Source: Bacillus sp. Marseille-Q3570 (GTDB lineage Bacteria > Bacillota > Bacilli > Bacillales > Fictibacillaceae). From it: DNA of 64,000 bases. The notes beneath the pieces were generated by a model. The model ran no database searches, was not told where the DNA came from, and worked only from the letters and a program-made list of their open reading frames with translations. Position numbers and translations under genes: made by a program. This document shows positions 9,007 through 20,463 of the stretch, piece by piece (within the stretch, counting starts at the first letter, position 1; the number at the start of each line of letters is the position of its first letter). Location: NCBI RefSeq assembly GCF_946151055.1, contig NZ_CAMGYZ010000001.1, positions 496,001 through 560,000 on the forward strand, written 5' to 3'.

Positions 9007-10368
9007 TTAGTTACCCCCTTGATTTTCTACTTCTACTATTTCTCTAACGATGATTCGAGAACCTTCCGTTTTTATGATTTTTATTGGACGATTTATTCCA
9101 ATGTAACTGCCTTCGGTGACGACATCATAACGATCTTCTCCGATAATTGCTGTACCCGATGGTCGTAGAGGAGTCATCGTCGTTCCAGTCATACCGATCA
9201 ACTCACTCTTCGTAATATTCGAAATGTATCCTTTATCATTGGAAGTGGAGTCGAAGAGTATGATTTTCTTTAATGGACCATTATATCCAAAATATCTTAA
9301 GAAAAGGATTGACACAATGATTGTAGCAACTAAAGCAATCAAGATTGAAAGCAAGATATTTCCGAGAGATCCACCAGCAAGCACGATACCCACTAACACT
9401 GCGATAATTCCTCCAACCCCGAGGATGCCACCTGGCACGAATACCTCAGCTATAATCAATCCAATCCCCAATACAAACAAGATGAGAGATTCCCAACCTG
9501 CAAGTCCAGCGATCATATGGCCAAAGAAGAATAAAAGTAAAGCACCTAGTCCGAATGCACCTGGAATACCAAATCCTGGTGAATAAAGTTCAAGCACCAG
9601 TCCGATACTCCCAATGGATAATAAGATCGGAACGACGACTGGATGTGTTACATAACGGGCGATTGTTTCAGCAAAAGATACTTCAATCTCCTTGATTTCA
9701 GCATCAGGTACTTCAAGATAGCTCAATAGTTCATTGCGATTACTGACAATCGCTTCTGCATAACCGACTTCTTTCGCTTGTGTCGCATTCAGCGTCAGGA
9801 ATTCCCCCTTCGATACACCCAATTCTTCAATCTCAACATCAGGATCTGCCATTGCTCTAGCATATTTCGGGTCACGATCGTTTAACTCTGCGGAAGCTTC
9901 CATTGTGGCGATCCATGCTGATTCAGCTTTTTTCCCTGCTGCATTACCCTGGGAATCGATGACTCCAGCAGATCCCATCGTAGTCGATGGTTTCATCACG
10001 ATCTGATCCGCATTTAAAGCAATGTACGCTCCGGCAGATAAAGCGTGTTTCGTAACATATGCAACGATCGGCACCTCAGACTCCCTCATGATCTTTGCAA
10101 TGTTTCCAGCTGCATCGACCAGTCCACCCGGTGTATCCAACTCCAGGACCAAGTAGTCTGCATTGTTATCTTCAGCGGTTTTGATGGAACGTTTAATAAA
10201 AGATTCTAAGCCTCTTTCCACCGCGTCCTGAACAGGGGCAACATAAACAACCGGCTTCCCGTCTTCAGCTTGTGAAGGATTTATTTGTACAAGAATCATT
10301 GGTAATAAAATCAAGAGCATATAGAATGTGATCTTCATATTTCTTGTTAACAATTTCATAAAACCCAC
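9007..10368 (-). CDS. yqeZ: NfeD family membrane serine protease (YqeZ)
   Basis: Long-form NfeD protein. A signal sequence/first helix (about 12-30) leads into a ClpP-like extracytoplasmic protease domain, with the serine in H-A-L-S-A-G-A-Y-I-A near 114 and P-S-T-T-M-G-S-A-G-V at about 132-141. Four to five membrane helices follow (about 245-365), then a C-terminal OB-fold NfeD domain with GMTGTTMTPLRPSG. The family occurs next to flotillin genes, as here. The upstream 234 bases carry a 21-bp-periodic repeat and the yqeY terminator. Confidence 0.94.
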   Translation of the reverse strand: MGFMKLLTRNMKITFYMLLILLPMILVQINPSQAEDGKPVVYVAPVQDAVERGLESFIKRSIKTAEDNNADYLVLELDTPGGLVDAAGNIAKIMRESEVPIVAYVTKHALSAGAYIALNADQIVMKPSTTMGSAGVIDSQGNAAGKKAESAWIATMEASAELNDRDPKYARAMADPDVEIEELGVSKGEFLTLNATQAKEVGYAEAIVSNRNELLSYLEVPDAEIKEIEVSFAETIARYVTHPVVVPILLSIGSIGLVLELYSPGFGIPGAFGLGALLLFFFGHMIAGLAGWESLILFVLGIGLIIAEVFVPGGILGVGGIIAVLVGIVLAGGSLGNILLSILIALVATIIVSILFLRYFGYNGPLKKIILFDSTSNDKGYISNITKSELIGMTGTTMTPLRPSGTAIIGEDRYDVVTEGSYIGINRPIKIIKTEGSRIIVREIVEVENQGGN

Positions 10369-10485
10369 CCCCTTTACTATCTACACTTTCTACGTATAAT
10401 AATACATTTAAGTTTCACATTTTTAAAAGGAAATATTTTTGTAAGAGCAAACATCGAAAATATGAGTTGAGAGTTATCCAAATAC

Positions 10486-10535
10486 TCCGGAGTTTTGGTA
10501 AGATAATCCGAAATTTTGTCTATAAAATCCGAACC
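10486..10535 (-). repeat. 21-bp-periodic TCCG array, three units
   Basis: TCCGG/TCCGA begins at 10486, 10507 and 10528, exactly 21 bases apart, with similar context (ATAATCCGAA, AAAATCCGAA). The second and third units agree best. It is related, in opposite orientation, to the five-unit array at 45343. Confidence 0.6.
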
Positions 10536-10561
10536 ATATCCACACAACTCTCTAAAGCGTA

Positions 10562-10590
10562 AAAAAACGCCTTGCATATGCAAGACGTTT
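10562..10590 (-). terminator. Terminator of rpsU-yqeY
   Basis: Hairpin AACGTCTTGC/GCAAGGCGTT with loop ATAT, one G-T pair, then a run of seven T on the minus strand. It lies just after the yqeY stop. Confidence 0.9.
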
Positions 10591-10602
10591 TCAGCTCATT
10601 TA

Positions 10603-11046
10603 TTATGATAAGTTCTGTTGTACTAAACGGTTCACAAGACCACCATCTGCCTTGCCTTTCACTTTAGGCATGATGGCTCCCATCACTTTACCCATATCCT
10701 GTTTTGAAGTTGCTCCTACTTGTTCAATCGTTTCTTTGACAAGTTGATTGACTTCTTCTTCGGATAATTGTTCAGGGAGATACTCATTGAGTATTTCAAT
10801 CTCTTGACGTAAGTTTTCGACTAAGTCTTCACGACCAGCCTTTTCGAATTCCTGGAGGGAGTCTTTCCGTTGTTTAACTTCACGTGAAAGAACCGTTAAT
10901 TCCTCTTCTTCATTCAATTCGTGTCCTAACTTGATCGACTCGTTCTGAAGAGAAGACTTCACCATACGAATGACCGTCAGTCGTTGTTTTTCTTTATTTT
11001 TCATCGCTTGTTTCATATCTTGATTCAAACGGTCAAGAAGACTCAA
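10603..11046 (-). CDS. yqeY: GatB/YqeY domain protein
   Basis: 147-residue helical protein homologous to the C-terminal tRNA-binding domain of GatB, found as a free protein in most Firmicutes. Motifs seen: [10 protein letters not shown] at about 86-95, K-Q-D-M-G-K-V-M-G at about 115-123 and [13 protein letters not shown] at about 130-142. It follows rpsU by 15 bases, the conserved Bacillus arrangement. Its biochemical role is not settled. Confidence 0.95.
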   Translation of the reverse strand: MSLLDRLNQDMKQAMKNKEKQRLTVIRMVKSSLQNESIKLGHELNEEEELTVLSREVKQRKDSLQEFEKAGREDLVENLRQEIEILNEYLPEQLSEEEVNQLVKETIEQVGATSKQDMGKVMGAIMPKVKGKADGGLVNRLVQQNLS

Positions 11047-11061
11047 TTAGAACACCCTCTC

Positions 11062-11238
11062 TTAGTACTTACGCTTACGAGCTGCTTCAGACTTCTTCTT
11101 ACGCTTTACGCTAGGCTTTTCGTAATGCTTACGCTTACGTACCTCAGCCAATGTTCCTTCTTTAGAAACGTTGCGCTTAAAACGACGAAGTGCATCTTCT
11201 ATAGATTCGTTCTTACGAACACTTGTTCTAATAGACAT
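11062..11238 (-). CDS. rpsU: 30S ribosomal protein S21
   Basis: 58-residue basic protein of the small subunit. The sequence [20 protein letters not shown] and the tail [11 protein letters not shown] are diagnostic. The frame is open to 11256, but ATG at 11238 is preferred because GGAGGG lies 6 bases upstream and the N-terminus [12 protein letters not shown] matches the family. It is first in the rpsU-yqeY unit, with a clear sigma-A promoter at 11304-11333. Confidence 0.98.
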   Translation of the reverse strand: MSIRTSVRKNESIEDALRRFKRNVSKEGTLAEVRKRKHYEKPSVKRKKKSEAARKRKY

Positions 11239-11266
11239 ATATTTCCCTCCCTCCAAGCTCCTTCAA

Positions 11267-11293
11267 AAAAATAGAAAAGGAGCGAAAAACCAT
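11267..11293. other. Leader hairpin upstream of rpsU
   Basis: GCTCCTT (11267-11273) pairs with AAGGAGC (11287-11293) in the 5' leader. It partly resembles an anti-Shine-Dalgarno stem, since GGAGC precedes the GGAGGG site. A regulatory role is possible but not shown. Confidence 0.5.
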
Positions 11294-11303
11294 ATCTTTA
11301 AAC

Positions 11304-11333
11304 ATTATAATATATGCCTATTTTTTTCGTCAA
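11304..11333 (-). promoter_or_regulatory. sigma-A promoter of rpsU
   Basis: Minus-strand -35 TTGACG (11333-11328), 18-base spacer, -10 TATAAT (11309-11304). It lies about 65 bases upstream of the rpsU start. Confidence 0.8.
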
Positions 11334-11413
11334 CTTTATTTCCTTTATTCGTGTAATTATTTCGTCATGTCCTAAACACCTCGTCCATAAAATAGACTAG
11401 AGGTGAAGATCAG

Positions 11414-12346
11414 ATGACACAGATAATCTCATTATTCGCAGTTTTTTTGACGATATTCATTTTCGGAATGACTGTGATGCGTCTAGGTTTGAATACTGCT
11501 TCTCAAGAAAAATTCAAGGATTTACTTCTTCGTTATACAGATAAGACCTGGAAAGGTTTTTTATTAGGCGCGTTGCTTACTGCCGTCGTACAAAGCAGTT
11601 CTGCTGTCATGGTGATCGTCATCGGTCTTGTTGCGGCTGGTCTCATGAGTTTCCGGCAATCGATTGGAATCATACTTGGAGCGAATATCGGGACAACCGT
11701 TTCTACTGAGATCATAACACTTGAACTTAATCAGATGATCATACCGTTTCTGATCATCGGGTTCATAATGATTCTTTATCCGAGTAAATGGTCGTTTTGC
11801 TCCGGATCAGCCCTATTCGGGTTAGGATGCATGTTTGTAGCAATGAACGGTTTTGAAGCTTTAGCAGGTCCAATAACTGAGCTCTCATGGGTTCAGCATT
11901 TCCTTCAAAGGACAAATGAACATATATTATTCGGATTAGGCCTGGGAACGACAATGACAGCGGTCATCCAGTCCAGTACAGCCACTACAGCTATCATCAT
12001 GTCGCTCATGCACGAGAACATCCTTACATTAACATCAGGCATCGCTATCATGTTAGGTGCTAATGTCGGGACTTGTGTCACGGCAGTGATTGCATCCCTT
12101 GGTACGACACGTGAAGCGAAGCTCGTCGCTTTTGCCCATATTTGGATCAATATCATCGGTGTGTTCCTATTTCTTCCGTTTTTGAAAATCTTTTCGGAGT
12201 TCGTCATTTTGTTGACCCACCTTCCAGACGTGCAAATTGCACATGCCAGTGTGTTGTTCAATGTCATTTCATCCTTATTGCTGCTGCCATGTGCAGGTTT
12301 ACTTGCGGCTTTGATTACGAAGCTTCATGGGGAAAGAGCAATATAG
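11414..12346 (+). CDS. yqeW: Na+/phosphate cotransporter family protein YqeW
   Basis: 310-residue integral membrane protein of the Na/Pi-cotransporter II (PNaS) family. The internal duplication typical of the family is clear: A-V-V-Q-S-S-S-A-V at about 56-64 and A-V-I-Q-S-S-T-A-T at about 182-190, each followed by a hydrophobic hairpin and G-A-N-[IV]-G-T. About eight membrane segments. It lies between rpsU and mtaB on the opposite strand, as yqeW does in B. subtilis. Phosphate as the substrate is inferred from the family. Confidence 0.93.
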   Translation: MTQIISLFAVFLTIFIFGMTVMRLGLNTASQEKFKDLLLRYTDKTWKGFLLGALLTAVVQSSSAVMVIVIGLVAAGLMSFRQSIGIILGANIGTTVSTEIITLELNQMIIPFLIIGFIMILYPSKWSFCSGSALFGLGCMFVAMNGFEALAGPITELSWVQHFLQRTNEHILFGLGLGTTMTAVIQSSTATTAIIMSLMHENILTLTSGIAIMLGANVGTCVTAVIASLGTTREAKLVAFAHIWINIIGVFLFLPFLKIFSEFVILLTHLPDVQIAHASVLFNVISSLLLLPCAGLLAALITKLHGERAI

Positions 12347-12390
12347 TTTTAAGTTTGAAACCAACAGAGTAGATTAACAAATCTTATCTA

Positions 12391-12438
12391 AAAAAGAAGC
12401 TGTCCAAATGTGTCAGACACATTTGGACAGCTCCTTTT
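12391..12438. terminator. Strong bidirectional terminator between yqeW and deoC
   Basis: Perfect 16-bp stem (12398-12413 with 12417-12432), three-base loop CAG, with T runs outside on both strands (CTCCTTTTT on plus; TCTTTTTT on minus). It serves the convergent genes yqeW and deoC. Confidence 0.95.
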
Positions 12439-12448
12439 TGCATTCGTA

Positions 12449-13114
12449 TTAATAATCTGATTGTGAAGTTTCACCTTTAACGATAGCGATTCCTGAACTT
12501 GCACCGATTCGTGTTGCTCCAGCATCGATCATTTCTTTTGCGGATTCTGGTCCTCTTACTCCGCCGCTCGCTTTTACACCGATTTCTGGTCCTACGACCT
12601 TACGCATCAATGCCACGTCTTCCGGAGTTGCTCCACCTGTTGAAAAACCAGTAGATGTTTTTACGAAATCCGCTCCAGCATTCACTGAAAGTTCACATGC
12701 CTGTTTCTTTTCTTCGTCAGTAAGAAGACATGTTTCAATGATCACTTTCGTAAGAGCTTTCCCTTTTGCGGCATCAACAACCGCTTTGATATCTTCCTTC
12801 ACTAAATCGTAGTTTTTACTTTTAAGTGCACCGATGTTGATGACCATATCCACTTCTGTCGCTCCGTTTTCAATCGCATTTTTGGTTTCGAACGCTTTTG
12901 TTTCAGGAGTTGATGCACCTAACGGGAAACCGATTACTGTACATACTTTCACGTCTGTATCTTTCAGGATTTCGAATGCTGTTCCAACCCATGTTGGATT
13001 AACACAAACAGAAGCAAATGAATATTCTTTTGCTTCTTCAGCAAGCTTTACAATGTCTTCTTTTGTCAATTCCGGCTTTAATGCTGTGTGGTCGATCATT
13101 TTGGCAATGTTCAT
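12449..13114 (-). CDS. deoC: Deoxyribose-phosphate aldolase
   Basis: Class I aldolase splitting 2-deoxyribose-5-phosphate into glyceraldehyde-3-phosphate and acetaldehyde in deoxynucleoside catabolism. The 221 residues show the Schiff-base lysine in F-V-K-T-S-T-G-F near 150-157 and the second lysine in V-K-A-S-G-G-V-R near 180. It ends in Tyr, which is important in this family. B. subtilis keeps its deoC (dra) in a separate operon, so this location differs. It stands alone, 91 bases after mtaB. Confidence 0.97.
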   Translation of the reverse strand: MNIAKMIDHTALKPELTKEDIVKLAEEAKEYSFASVCVNPTWVGTAFEILKDTDVKVCTVIGFPLGASTPETKAFETKNAIENGATEVDMVINIGALKSKNYDLVKEDIKAVVDAAKGKALTKVIIETCLLTDEEKKQACELSVNAGADFVKTSTGFSTGGATPEDVALMRKVVGPEIGVKASGGVRGPESAKEMIDAGATRIGASSGIAIVKGETSQSDY

Positions 13115-13205
13115 ACTCGCATCTCCTCTTTAATCATTAACTTTTGCCCTTTTAATCACGCGTGTTGTTATCAACAACATGTCTTAACTTTAACATCTTG
13201 TTTTT

Positions 13206-14552
13206 TTAAGCCGACGCGGTTGTCTGCTCTGAATCCATGACTCTGACAAATTGTCCTTCGTTTACAGGGTATCCTGCTTGGGTAATCTTTACACGAACGA
13301 GCTTGCCAATCATGTCTTCAGTCGCAGGAATACGGACTTTCATATAATTCGCTGTATAACCGATGTACAGATCTCCGTCCGGATTCTCTTTATCAAGTTC
13401 CTCCGGGATGATGTCAAGGACTTCTCCTTCATATTGAGAGGCATATTCCTTTGCTAATTGATTCGAAAGCTCAATCAACCGATGGACGCGTTCATTTTTC
13501 ACATCCTCAGGAACTTGATCTTCCATATTGGCTGCAGGTGTTCCTGTTCTGCGACTGAACGGGAATACATGAAGTTCAGAAAACTTGTGATCTTTAATGA
13601 AATCATATGTTTCCATGAATTCTTCCTCTGTTTCTCCCGGAAAGCCGACGATCACATCTGATGTTATCGCAAGCCCTGGTAGCGCTTTTTTCAATTTGTT
13701 CAGTCGATCCGCAAACATTTCCATACTGTACTTTCTCCTCATACGCTTTAGCACCGTATCAGATCCAGATTGCAATGGTATGTGGAGATGAGGGACAACA
13801 ATATCAGAACGATCCAATACGTCGATCACTTCATCGGTCACCTGGCTCGCCTCGATAGAAGAAATCCGTAAACGTTTCAAGCCTTTGACCTGTTTATCAA
13901 TATCTGATAAAAGCTGGGCGAAATTATAATCTTTCATGTCCTCGCCATAGCCAGCTGTATGGATTCCTGTTAGAACGATTTCTTGATAGCCAGCATCCAC
14001 AAGCTGCTGAGCTTGTTCGATGACATGCTCTGGTTTTCTTGAGCGTAAAAGTCCACGCGCCCAGGGAATGATACAGAAGGTACAGAAATTGTTGCAACCT
14101 TCTTGGATCTTTAATGAAGCACGTGTACGATCGGTGAAAGCAGGAACCTCAAGCTCTTCATAGACCCGTGCTTTCATGATATTTCCTACTCCATTGATCG
14201 GCTGACGTTCACGTTTATATTGCTCGATGTATTCGAGCATCTTCACTCTGTCTTGTGTTCCTACGACGACGTCCACACCTGGAATCGCCATTACCTCGGC
14301 AGGTGAGGTTTGTGCGTAACATCCTGTTACACATATGACGGCATCGGGATTTTTCCGGATGGCACGGCGAATTACCTGACGACTTTTTTTATCCCCAGTA
14401 TTCGTTACGGTACAAGTGTTGATCACATACACATCCGCACGCTTTTCGAAATCTGTACGCTCGTAATCTTGACTCTGGAATAGCTGCCAGATCGCTTCAG
14501 TTTCGTAATGATTCACTTTACATCCTAATGTATGAAACGCTACAGAAGGCAT
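13206..14552 (-). CDS. mtaB: tRNA t6A37 methylthiotransferase MtaB
   Basis: Radical SAM enzyme converting t6A to ms2t6A at position 37 of ANN-decoding tRNAs. The 448 residues show the N-terminal UPF0004 cysteines (LGCKVN near 10, INTCTVT near 47, TGCYAQ near 81), the radical SAM triad G-C-N-N-F-C-T-F-C near 152-160 and a C-terminal TRAM domain (Y-M-K-V-R-I-P). It is the last gene of the hrcA-dnaK cluster, 6 bases after rsmE. Confidence 0.96.
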   Translation of the reverse strand: MPSVAFHTLGCKVNHYETEAIWQLFQSQDYERTDFEKRADVYVINTCTVTNTGDKKSRQVIRRAIRKNPDAVICVTGCYAQTSPAEVMAIPGVDVVVGTQDRVKMLEYIEQYKRERQPINGVGNIMKARVYEELEVPAFTDRTRASLKIQEGCNNFCTFCIIPWARGLLRSRKPEHVIEQAQQLVDAGYQEIVLTGIHTAGYGEDMKDYNFAQLLSDIDKQVKGLKRLRISSIEASQVTDEVIDVLDRSDIVVPHLHIPLQSGSDTVLKRMRRKYSMEMFADRLNKLKKALPGLAITSDVIVGFPGETEEEFMETYDFIKDHKFSELHVFPFSRRTGTPAANMEDQVPEDVKNERVHRLIELSNQLAKEYASQYEGEVLDIIPEELDKENPDGDLYIGYTANYMKVRIPATEDMIGKLVRVKITQAGYPVNEGQFVRVMDSEQTTASA

Positions 14553-14558
14553 TTATGG

Positions 14559-15314
14559 TCACCTCAATAATTCTAAATGATAAGAAATAGCAGAGAGTAC
14601 ATATAATGAAGCAGTCTCTGTCCGAAGAATACGCGGTCCAAAACCACAGGCGATAAAACCGGCAGCCTGAAGATGTTGGACTTCATCTACTGTCAAACCA
14701 CCTTCTGGTCCTATGACAATGATGATATTCTCATTTCCGATATCCGCTCTGCTAAGAAGCTTTGCCAGTCGGGACGTTTCGTTCTGTTTCGCTTGTTCTT
14801 CATATGCAACGATTTTCATCGTATACGATTCACTTAGAGAAATCAATTCCTTGAAAGAAACCGGTTCGATACATTCAGGCATTTTGTTTCGATGCGATTG
14901 TTCAGCGGCTTCTTTAATGATCTTTTGCAATCGATCTGTTTTCTTTTTGGACTTTTTAGAGTCCCATTTCACAATCGACCTGTTTGCTTGAAAAGGAATG
15001 AATCGCTCAGCACCGAGTTCGGTACCTTTCTGGACAATCATCTCTAGTTTATCATGCTTTGGGAGACCTTGCGCAACCGTTACAGAAATTGGCAGTTCTG
15101 TTTCGTTTTCTATCCATTCGGCTACCGAAAGTTCCACAGATGAATCTGTCAACTCAAGAATCGTACAATTGGCCACACGACCTTGATTGTCGCTGCAAAT
15201 CACTTGATCGCCAGGAGACATCCTCATAACTTTCGAGATATGCTTTACATCTTCCCCTTCAATCGTAACCAAGTTATCAGTCATTTGATCAGGCTGGACG
15301 AAGTACCGTTGCAT
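14559..15314 (-). CDS. rsmE: 16S rRNA m3U1498 methyltransferase RsmE
   Basis: SPOUT-class SAM methyltransferase acting on U1498 of 16S rRNA. The 251 residues have an N-terminal PUA-like domain (H-I-S-K-V-M-R near 25-31) and the knotted C-terminal domain with I-V-I-G-P-E-G-G-L-T near 198-207 and G-P-R-I-L-R-T-E-T-A near 227-236. It overlaps prmA by one base. Confidence 0.97.
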   Translation of the reverse strand: MQRYFVQPDQMTDNLVTIEGEDVKHISKVMRMSPGDQVICSDNQGRVANCTILELTDSSVELSVAEWIENETELPISVTVAQGLPKHDKLEMIVQKGTELGAERFIPFQANRSIVKWDSKKSKKKTDRLQKIIKEAAEQSHRNKMPECIEPVSFKELISLSESYTMKIVAYEEQAKQNETSRLAKLLSRADIGNENIIIVIGPEGGLTVDEVQHLQAAGFIACGFGPRILRTETASLYVLSAISYHLELLR

Positions 15315-16273
15315 TATTGTGTCCCCTGTTTTTGTAAAGGTTTTCTCGCAATGAAAGCGACCCAGTCTTCCATAAGTAACGTTTCATCTATGACGAATCC
15401 ATGCTCAAGAAGTGCTTGTTTCACTTCATCCTTTTTTCCTTTAATGATCCCTGAAACAATGAACTTCCCATCAGGTTTAAGTAATTTGAAAGCATCCTCA
15501 TCAAAGCGGAGGATGATTTCTGCTAATATGTTCGCTACGATCATGTCATATTCGCCGCTGACGTTATCCAGAAGGTTGTTTTGACTTACTGTGATCTGAT
15601 CCTGGGATTTATTTAGCTTGATGTTCAATCGAGCACTTTTCACTGCGATTTCATCCAAATCCAATGCAGTTACATGCTTTGCCCCAAGTTTCGCTGCAGC
15701 AATACTTAGAACTCCTGATCCTGTTCCGACATCAATCACTTCATCGTCAGGTTCCACAGTTTTCTCTATTGCCTGGATACACATGACAGTCGTAGGGTGA
15801 GTTCCTGTTCCAAAAGCCATTCCTGGATCAAGTTCTACGATCAGTTCATCCGTACTTACTTTTTCATACTCTTCCCACGTTGGTATGATCGTGATTCGTT
15901 TAGAAATTTTCACAGGCTTATAATACTTTTTCCAAGCTGTCGCCCATTCTTCCTCATGTACTTCACTAATTGTGATTTTATTATGGCCGATATCGATATT
16001 ATGAAGCAACAGTCCATTGACCGCTTCTTTTATCTCTTCGACAGTCTCACCTAAAAAGCTGTTAACTGGCAAATAAGCTTTTACGACCACACCTTCCTCA
16101 GGGTAATCGTCCGGATTCAGCTGGTAGATCTCTCCCATAGAGGTATCCCACACTTTCACCAAGTCTTGCGGATCTTCAATTACAACTCCACTAGCTCCAG
16201 ATTCGTGCAGGATATTCGAAATCGGTTCAATTGCTTCCTGTGTTGTAAGAATGCTGATTTCAGACCATTTCAT
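15314..16273 (-). CDS. prmA: Ribosomal protein L11 methyltransferase PrmA
   Basis: SAM-dependent methyltransferase that trimethylates ribosomal protein L11. Motif [13 protein letters not shown] is near 180-190, preceded by [12 protein letters not shown], the PrmA hallmark; N-I-L-A-E-I sits near 245. The frame opens at 16303, but ATG at 16273 (MKWSEISI) matches Bacillus PrmA; an AAAGGAAG site lies about 13 bases upstream, somewhat far, so the start carries some doubt. It is 64 bases after dnaJ in the heat-shock cluster. Confidence 0.95.
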   Translation of the reverse strand: MKWSEISILTTQEAIEPISNILHESGASGVVIEDPQDLVKVWDTSMGEIYQLNPDDYPEEGVVVKAYLPVNSFLGETVEEIKEAVNGLLLHNIDIGHNKITISEVHEEEWATAWKKYYKPVKISKRITIIPTWEEYEKVSTDELIVELDPGMAFGTGTHPTTVMCIQAIEKTVEPDDEVIDVGTGSGVLSIAAAKLGAKHVTALDLDEIAVKSARLNIKLNKSQDQITVSQNNLLDNVSGEYDMIVANILAEIILRFDEDAFKLLKPDGKFIVSGIIKGKKDEVKQALLEHGFVIDETLLMEDWVAFIARKPLQKQGTQ

Positions 16274-16337
16274 GAGATCTACCATCTTCCTTTCATTTTT
16301 CATTCATCAGGATCGTCCGGGTACTTTATTTCAGTTG

Positions 16338-17450
16338 TTATTCGCCTTTAAAAGCTCTTTTTACTTTACTGAACAAATTGTCATGCTGTTCATCTACTGT
16401 TTCTCCACTGATATCAGCAAACTCACGAAGAAGTTGTTTTTGTCGTTCGTTCAGGTTTTTCGGTGTAACCACTTTCACTTTGACATGCTGGTCCCCTTGA
16501 CCGTAACCGCGAACGTTCTGAACACCTTTTCCGCGAAGACGGAAGTTCGTTCCTGATTGGGTCCCCGCTGGAATCTTAAGCTTCACTTTGCCATGTAGTG
16601 TCGGAACTTCAATCTCATCCCCTAGTGTTACTTGAGAAAATGTAAGCGGCATATCAATGAATATATCATCTCCATCGCGCTTATAAAGCTCATGCGGAGA
16701 TACACGAACTACCACATAAAGATCTCCAGGAGGTCCGCCATTCTCCCCAGCTTCCCCTTTTCCGGCTACACGAATTTGTTGACCGTGATCAATACCAGCC
16801 GGAATTTTCACATGGATTTTCTTCTGCTTGCGTACTTTGCCTTTTCCACCACAAGTATGACACTTATCCTTGATGAATTTGCCTGTTCCGTTACAGTGGT
16901 GGCAAACCCTGCGGTTTACTACACGGCCGAATGGTGTATTCTGTTCGACATTCAATTGACCGCTGCCGCCGCAATGTGAACATGTTTCAGGCTTTGTTCC
17001 AGGTTTCGCTCCAGAACCAAAGCATGTATCACATTCTTCTTCCTTAGGGATTTGAATATCTGTCTCTTTACCGAATACAGCTTCTTCAAATTTAAGAGTC
17101 ATCGTATATTGCAGATCTGCACCTTGACGGGGAGCATTCGGATTTCTACGTCCACCACCACCGCCAAAGAACATATCGAAAATATCACCGAAACCTCCGA
17201 AGTCTGCTCCACCTGCACCAAATCCCTGGTTAGGATCTGAATGTCCAAACTGATCATAGTGGGCTTTCTTCTGAGAATCACTCAAGACATCATAGGCTTC
17301 CTTGACTTCCTTGAATTTCTCCTCAGCATCCGATTCTTTATTGACATCCGGATGAAATTTCCTGGCGAGTTTTCGATAAGCTTTTTTTATTTCATCAGTC
17401 GAAGCGTTCTTGTCAACGCCAAGGACTTCATAGTAATCACGCTTACTCAA
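16338..17450 (-). CDS. dnaJ: Chaperone DnaJ
   Basis: Type I Hsp40 co-chaperone of DnaK. Domains in order: J domain 1-70 with HPD at about 34-36, Gly/Phe-rich linker with [16 protein letters not shown], a zinc domain with four CxxCxGxG repeats (about 145-215) and the C-terminal substrate domains. TTG at 17450 is preferred ([16 protein letters not shown] 8 bases upstream) over the in-frame GTG at 17459, which overlaps the ribosome-binding site. Confidence 0.98.
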   Translation of the reverse strand: MSKRDYYEVLGVDKNASTDEIKKAYRKLARKFHPDVNKESDAEEKFKEVKEAYDVLSDSQKKAHYDQFGHSDPNQGFGAGGADFGGFGDIFDMFFGGGGGRRNPNAPRQGADLQYTMTLKFEEAVFGKETDIQIPKEEECDTCFGSGAKPGTKPETCSHCGGSGQLNVEQNTPFGRVVNRRVCHHCNGTGKFIKDKCHTCGGKGKVRKQKKIHVKIPAGIDHGQQIRVAGKGEAGENGGPPGDLYVVVRVSPHELYKRDGDDIFIDMPLTFSQVTLGDEIEVPTLHGKVKLKIPAGTQSGTNFRLRGKGVQNVRGYGQGDQHVKVKVVTPKNLNERQKQLLREFADISGETVDEQHDNLFSKVKRAFKGE

Positions 17451-17542
17451 CACTCTCACTCCCGGTTCTTTTACATAACGATTATCATATCACTATAGTC
17501 TACAATTCTGCAACATGTTGCCATTAAATTGCCCTAGCATAG

Positions 17543-17578
17543 AAAAAGCCAAAGCCTTGAAGACTGACTTTGACTTTT
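17543..17578 (-). terminator. Hairpin after dnaK
   Basis: Minus-strand AAAAGTCAAAG pairs with CTTTGGCTTTTT (one G-T pair) and is followed by T-rich sequence. It lies 12 bases after the dnaK stop and may attenuate transcription into dnaJ, adjusting the DnaK:DnaJ ratio. Confidence 0.75.
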
Positions 17579-17589
17579 CCTTATTGTGG

Positions 17590-19503
<1,914 letters not shown>

Positions 19504-19514
19504 CTATTTCCTTG

Positions 19515-19546
19515 TCCATGTGCAAGCTTTCTGGCTTACACATGGA
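19515..19546 (-). other. Hairpin in the grpE-dnaK gap
   Basis: TCCATGTGCAAGC pairs with GCTTACACATGGA (19515-19527 with 19534-19546) around a 6-base loop, with one mismatch. No T run follows on either strand, so an mRNA processing or stability element is more likely than a terminator. Confidence 0.6.
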
Positions 19547-19644
19547 TGTGCGTGATGCTGAAGTCTTTCATGGCACGTTTTCCGGAAGAGTGTCGCGTAT
19601 TTTCAACACTACCAATTAAAGGTGATCAATTAGTGAATTGATAA

Positions 19645-20226
19645 TCACTTTGAATTCACTTTCACCATTGCAGGACGTACAACACGGTCTTTCAATTTGT
19701 AGCCCTTTTGTAGGACCTCTACGATCGTATTGTCTTCGTAATCATCTTCCTGTACTTGCATGACTGCCTGGTGCTGATGAGGATCAAACACCTCTCCTGC
19801 TCCCGGCACTTCCTCCACACCTTCATTCTTCAATACCTCAATCAACTGATTATAAACCATCTTCATTCCTTGATGTAAAGAATCAGCTTGTTCAACATCA
19901 GTTTGTACATTCAAGGCACGTTCAAAGTTATCGATGACTGGAAGCAGCCCTTCTACAATTCCTTGTGCTCTATATTTCGCAGCCGCTTCTTTTTCTTCTC
20001 GCGTACGGCGACGGAAATTATCATAGTCAGCTTGCACTCGGATCATACGATTTTTTATTTCTTCGAGTTCCTTTTCTAATTCAGTCACTCGGTTATCTTC
20101 TTCATTTCCAAGCTCAATCGTGTTATCGGCAGACTCCTCTACCGTTTCTTCATCTCGATTTTCCTCTTTTGATTCTTCGATGGATTCTTCATTATCTTGA
20201 ACACGCTGTTGTTTGTTTTCTTCCAC
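19645..20226 (-). CDS. grpE: Nucleotide exchange factor GrpE
   Basis: Co-chaperone that releases ADP from DnaK. The 193 residues have an acidic low-complexity N-terminus ([18 protein letters not shown]), a long coiled coil ([24 protein letters not shown] at about 60-83) and the C-terminal beta domain ending [11 protein letters not shown] at 20226 is preferred because GGGAGGTG is 8 bases upstream; the frame remains open to 20325, but that extension reads into the dispersed repeat at 20281. Confidence 0.95.
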   Translation of the reverse strand: MEENKQQRVQDNEESIEESKEENRDEETVEESADNTIELGNEEDNRVTELEKELEEIKNRMIRVQADYDNFRRRTREEKEAAAKYRAQGIVEGLLPVIDNFERALNVQTDVEQADSLHQGMKMVYNQLIEVLKNEGVEEVPGAGEVFDPHQHQAVMQVQEDDYEDNTIVEVLQKGYKLKDRVVRPAMVKVNSK

Positions 20227-20280
20227 TACACTCACCTCCCTGACCTGATCAATGATTCTATCATCAATCTTAATTCCGTT

Positions 20281-20374
20281 AAAGAAAACTTGGTAAAGCC
20301 AAACCAATGGCACAGGCTGAGCCATTAGTTGCGCTTATACTGAAGAAAGTATTTTTGCACTTTCTTCAGTATAA
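20281..20374 (+). repeat. Dispersed three-hairpin repeat, copy 4, inside the hrcA-grpE gap
   Basis: Best-preserved third hairpin of the family: a perfect 16-bp stem TTATACTGAAGAAAGT/ACTTTCTTCAGTATAA. The first hairpin CTTGG...CCAAA and the centre GGCACAGGCTGAGCCATTAGTTGCGC are also recognisable. The orientation is the same as the other four copies and opposite to the operon that contains it. Confidence 0.88.
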
Positions 20375-20390
20375 AAAACATACTGAAGAA

Positions 20391-20412
20391 TGGGAGATAA
20401 AGAGTTCTCCCA
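20391..20412. other. Short hairpin between hrcA and grpE
   Basis: TGGGAGA (20391-20397) pairs with TCTCCCA (20406-20412). No T run. It lies between the repeat copy and the hrcA stop and could act in mRNA processing at the hrcA/grpE junction. Confidence 0.5.
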
Positions 20413-20463
20413 CCCTTTAAATGTGTTGAATAAGTTTTCGTCCTTATAAAGGTATTACCACAA

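Noticed and set aside
10377-10583. Minus-strand frame of 68 codons
   Set aside because: It reads through the yqeY terminator and the 21-bp array, so it cannot be a normal gene.
20227-20325. N-terminal extension of grpE
   Set aside because: The extension enters the dispersed repeat and has no ribosome-binding site; GTG 20226 has a strong one.
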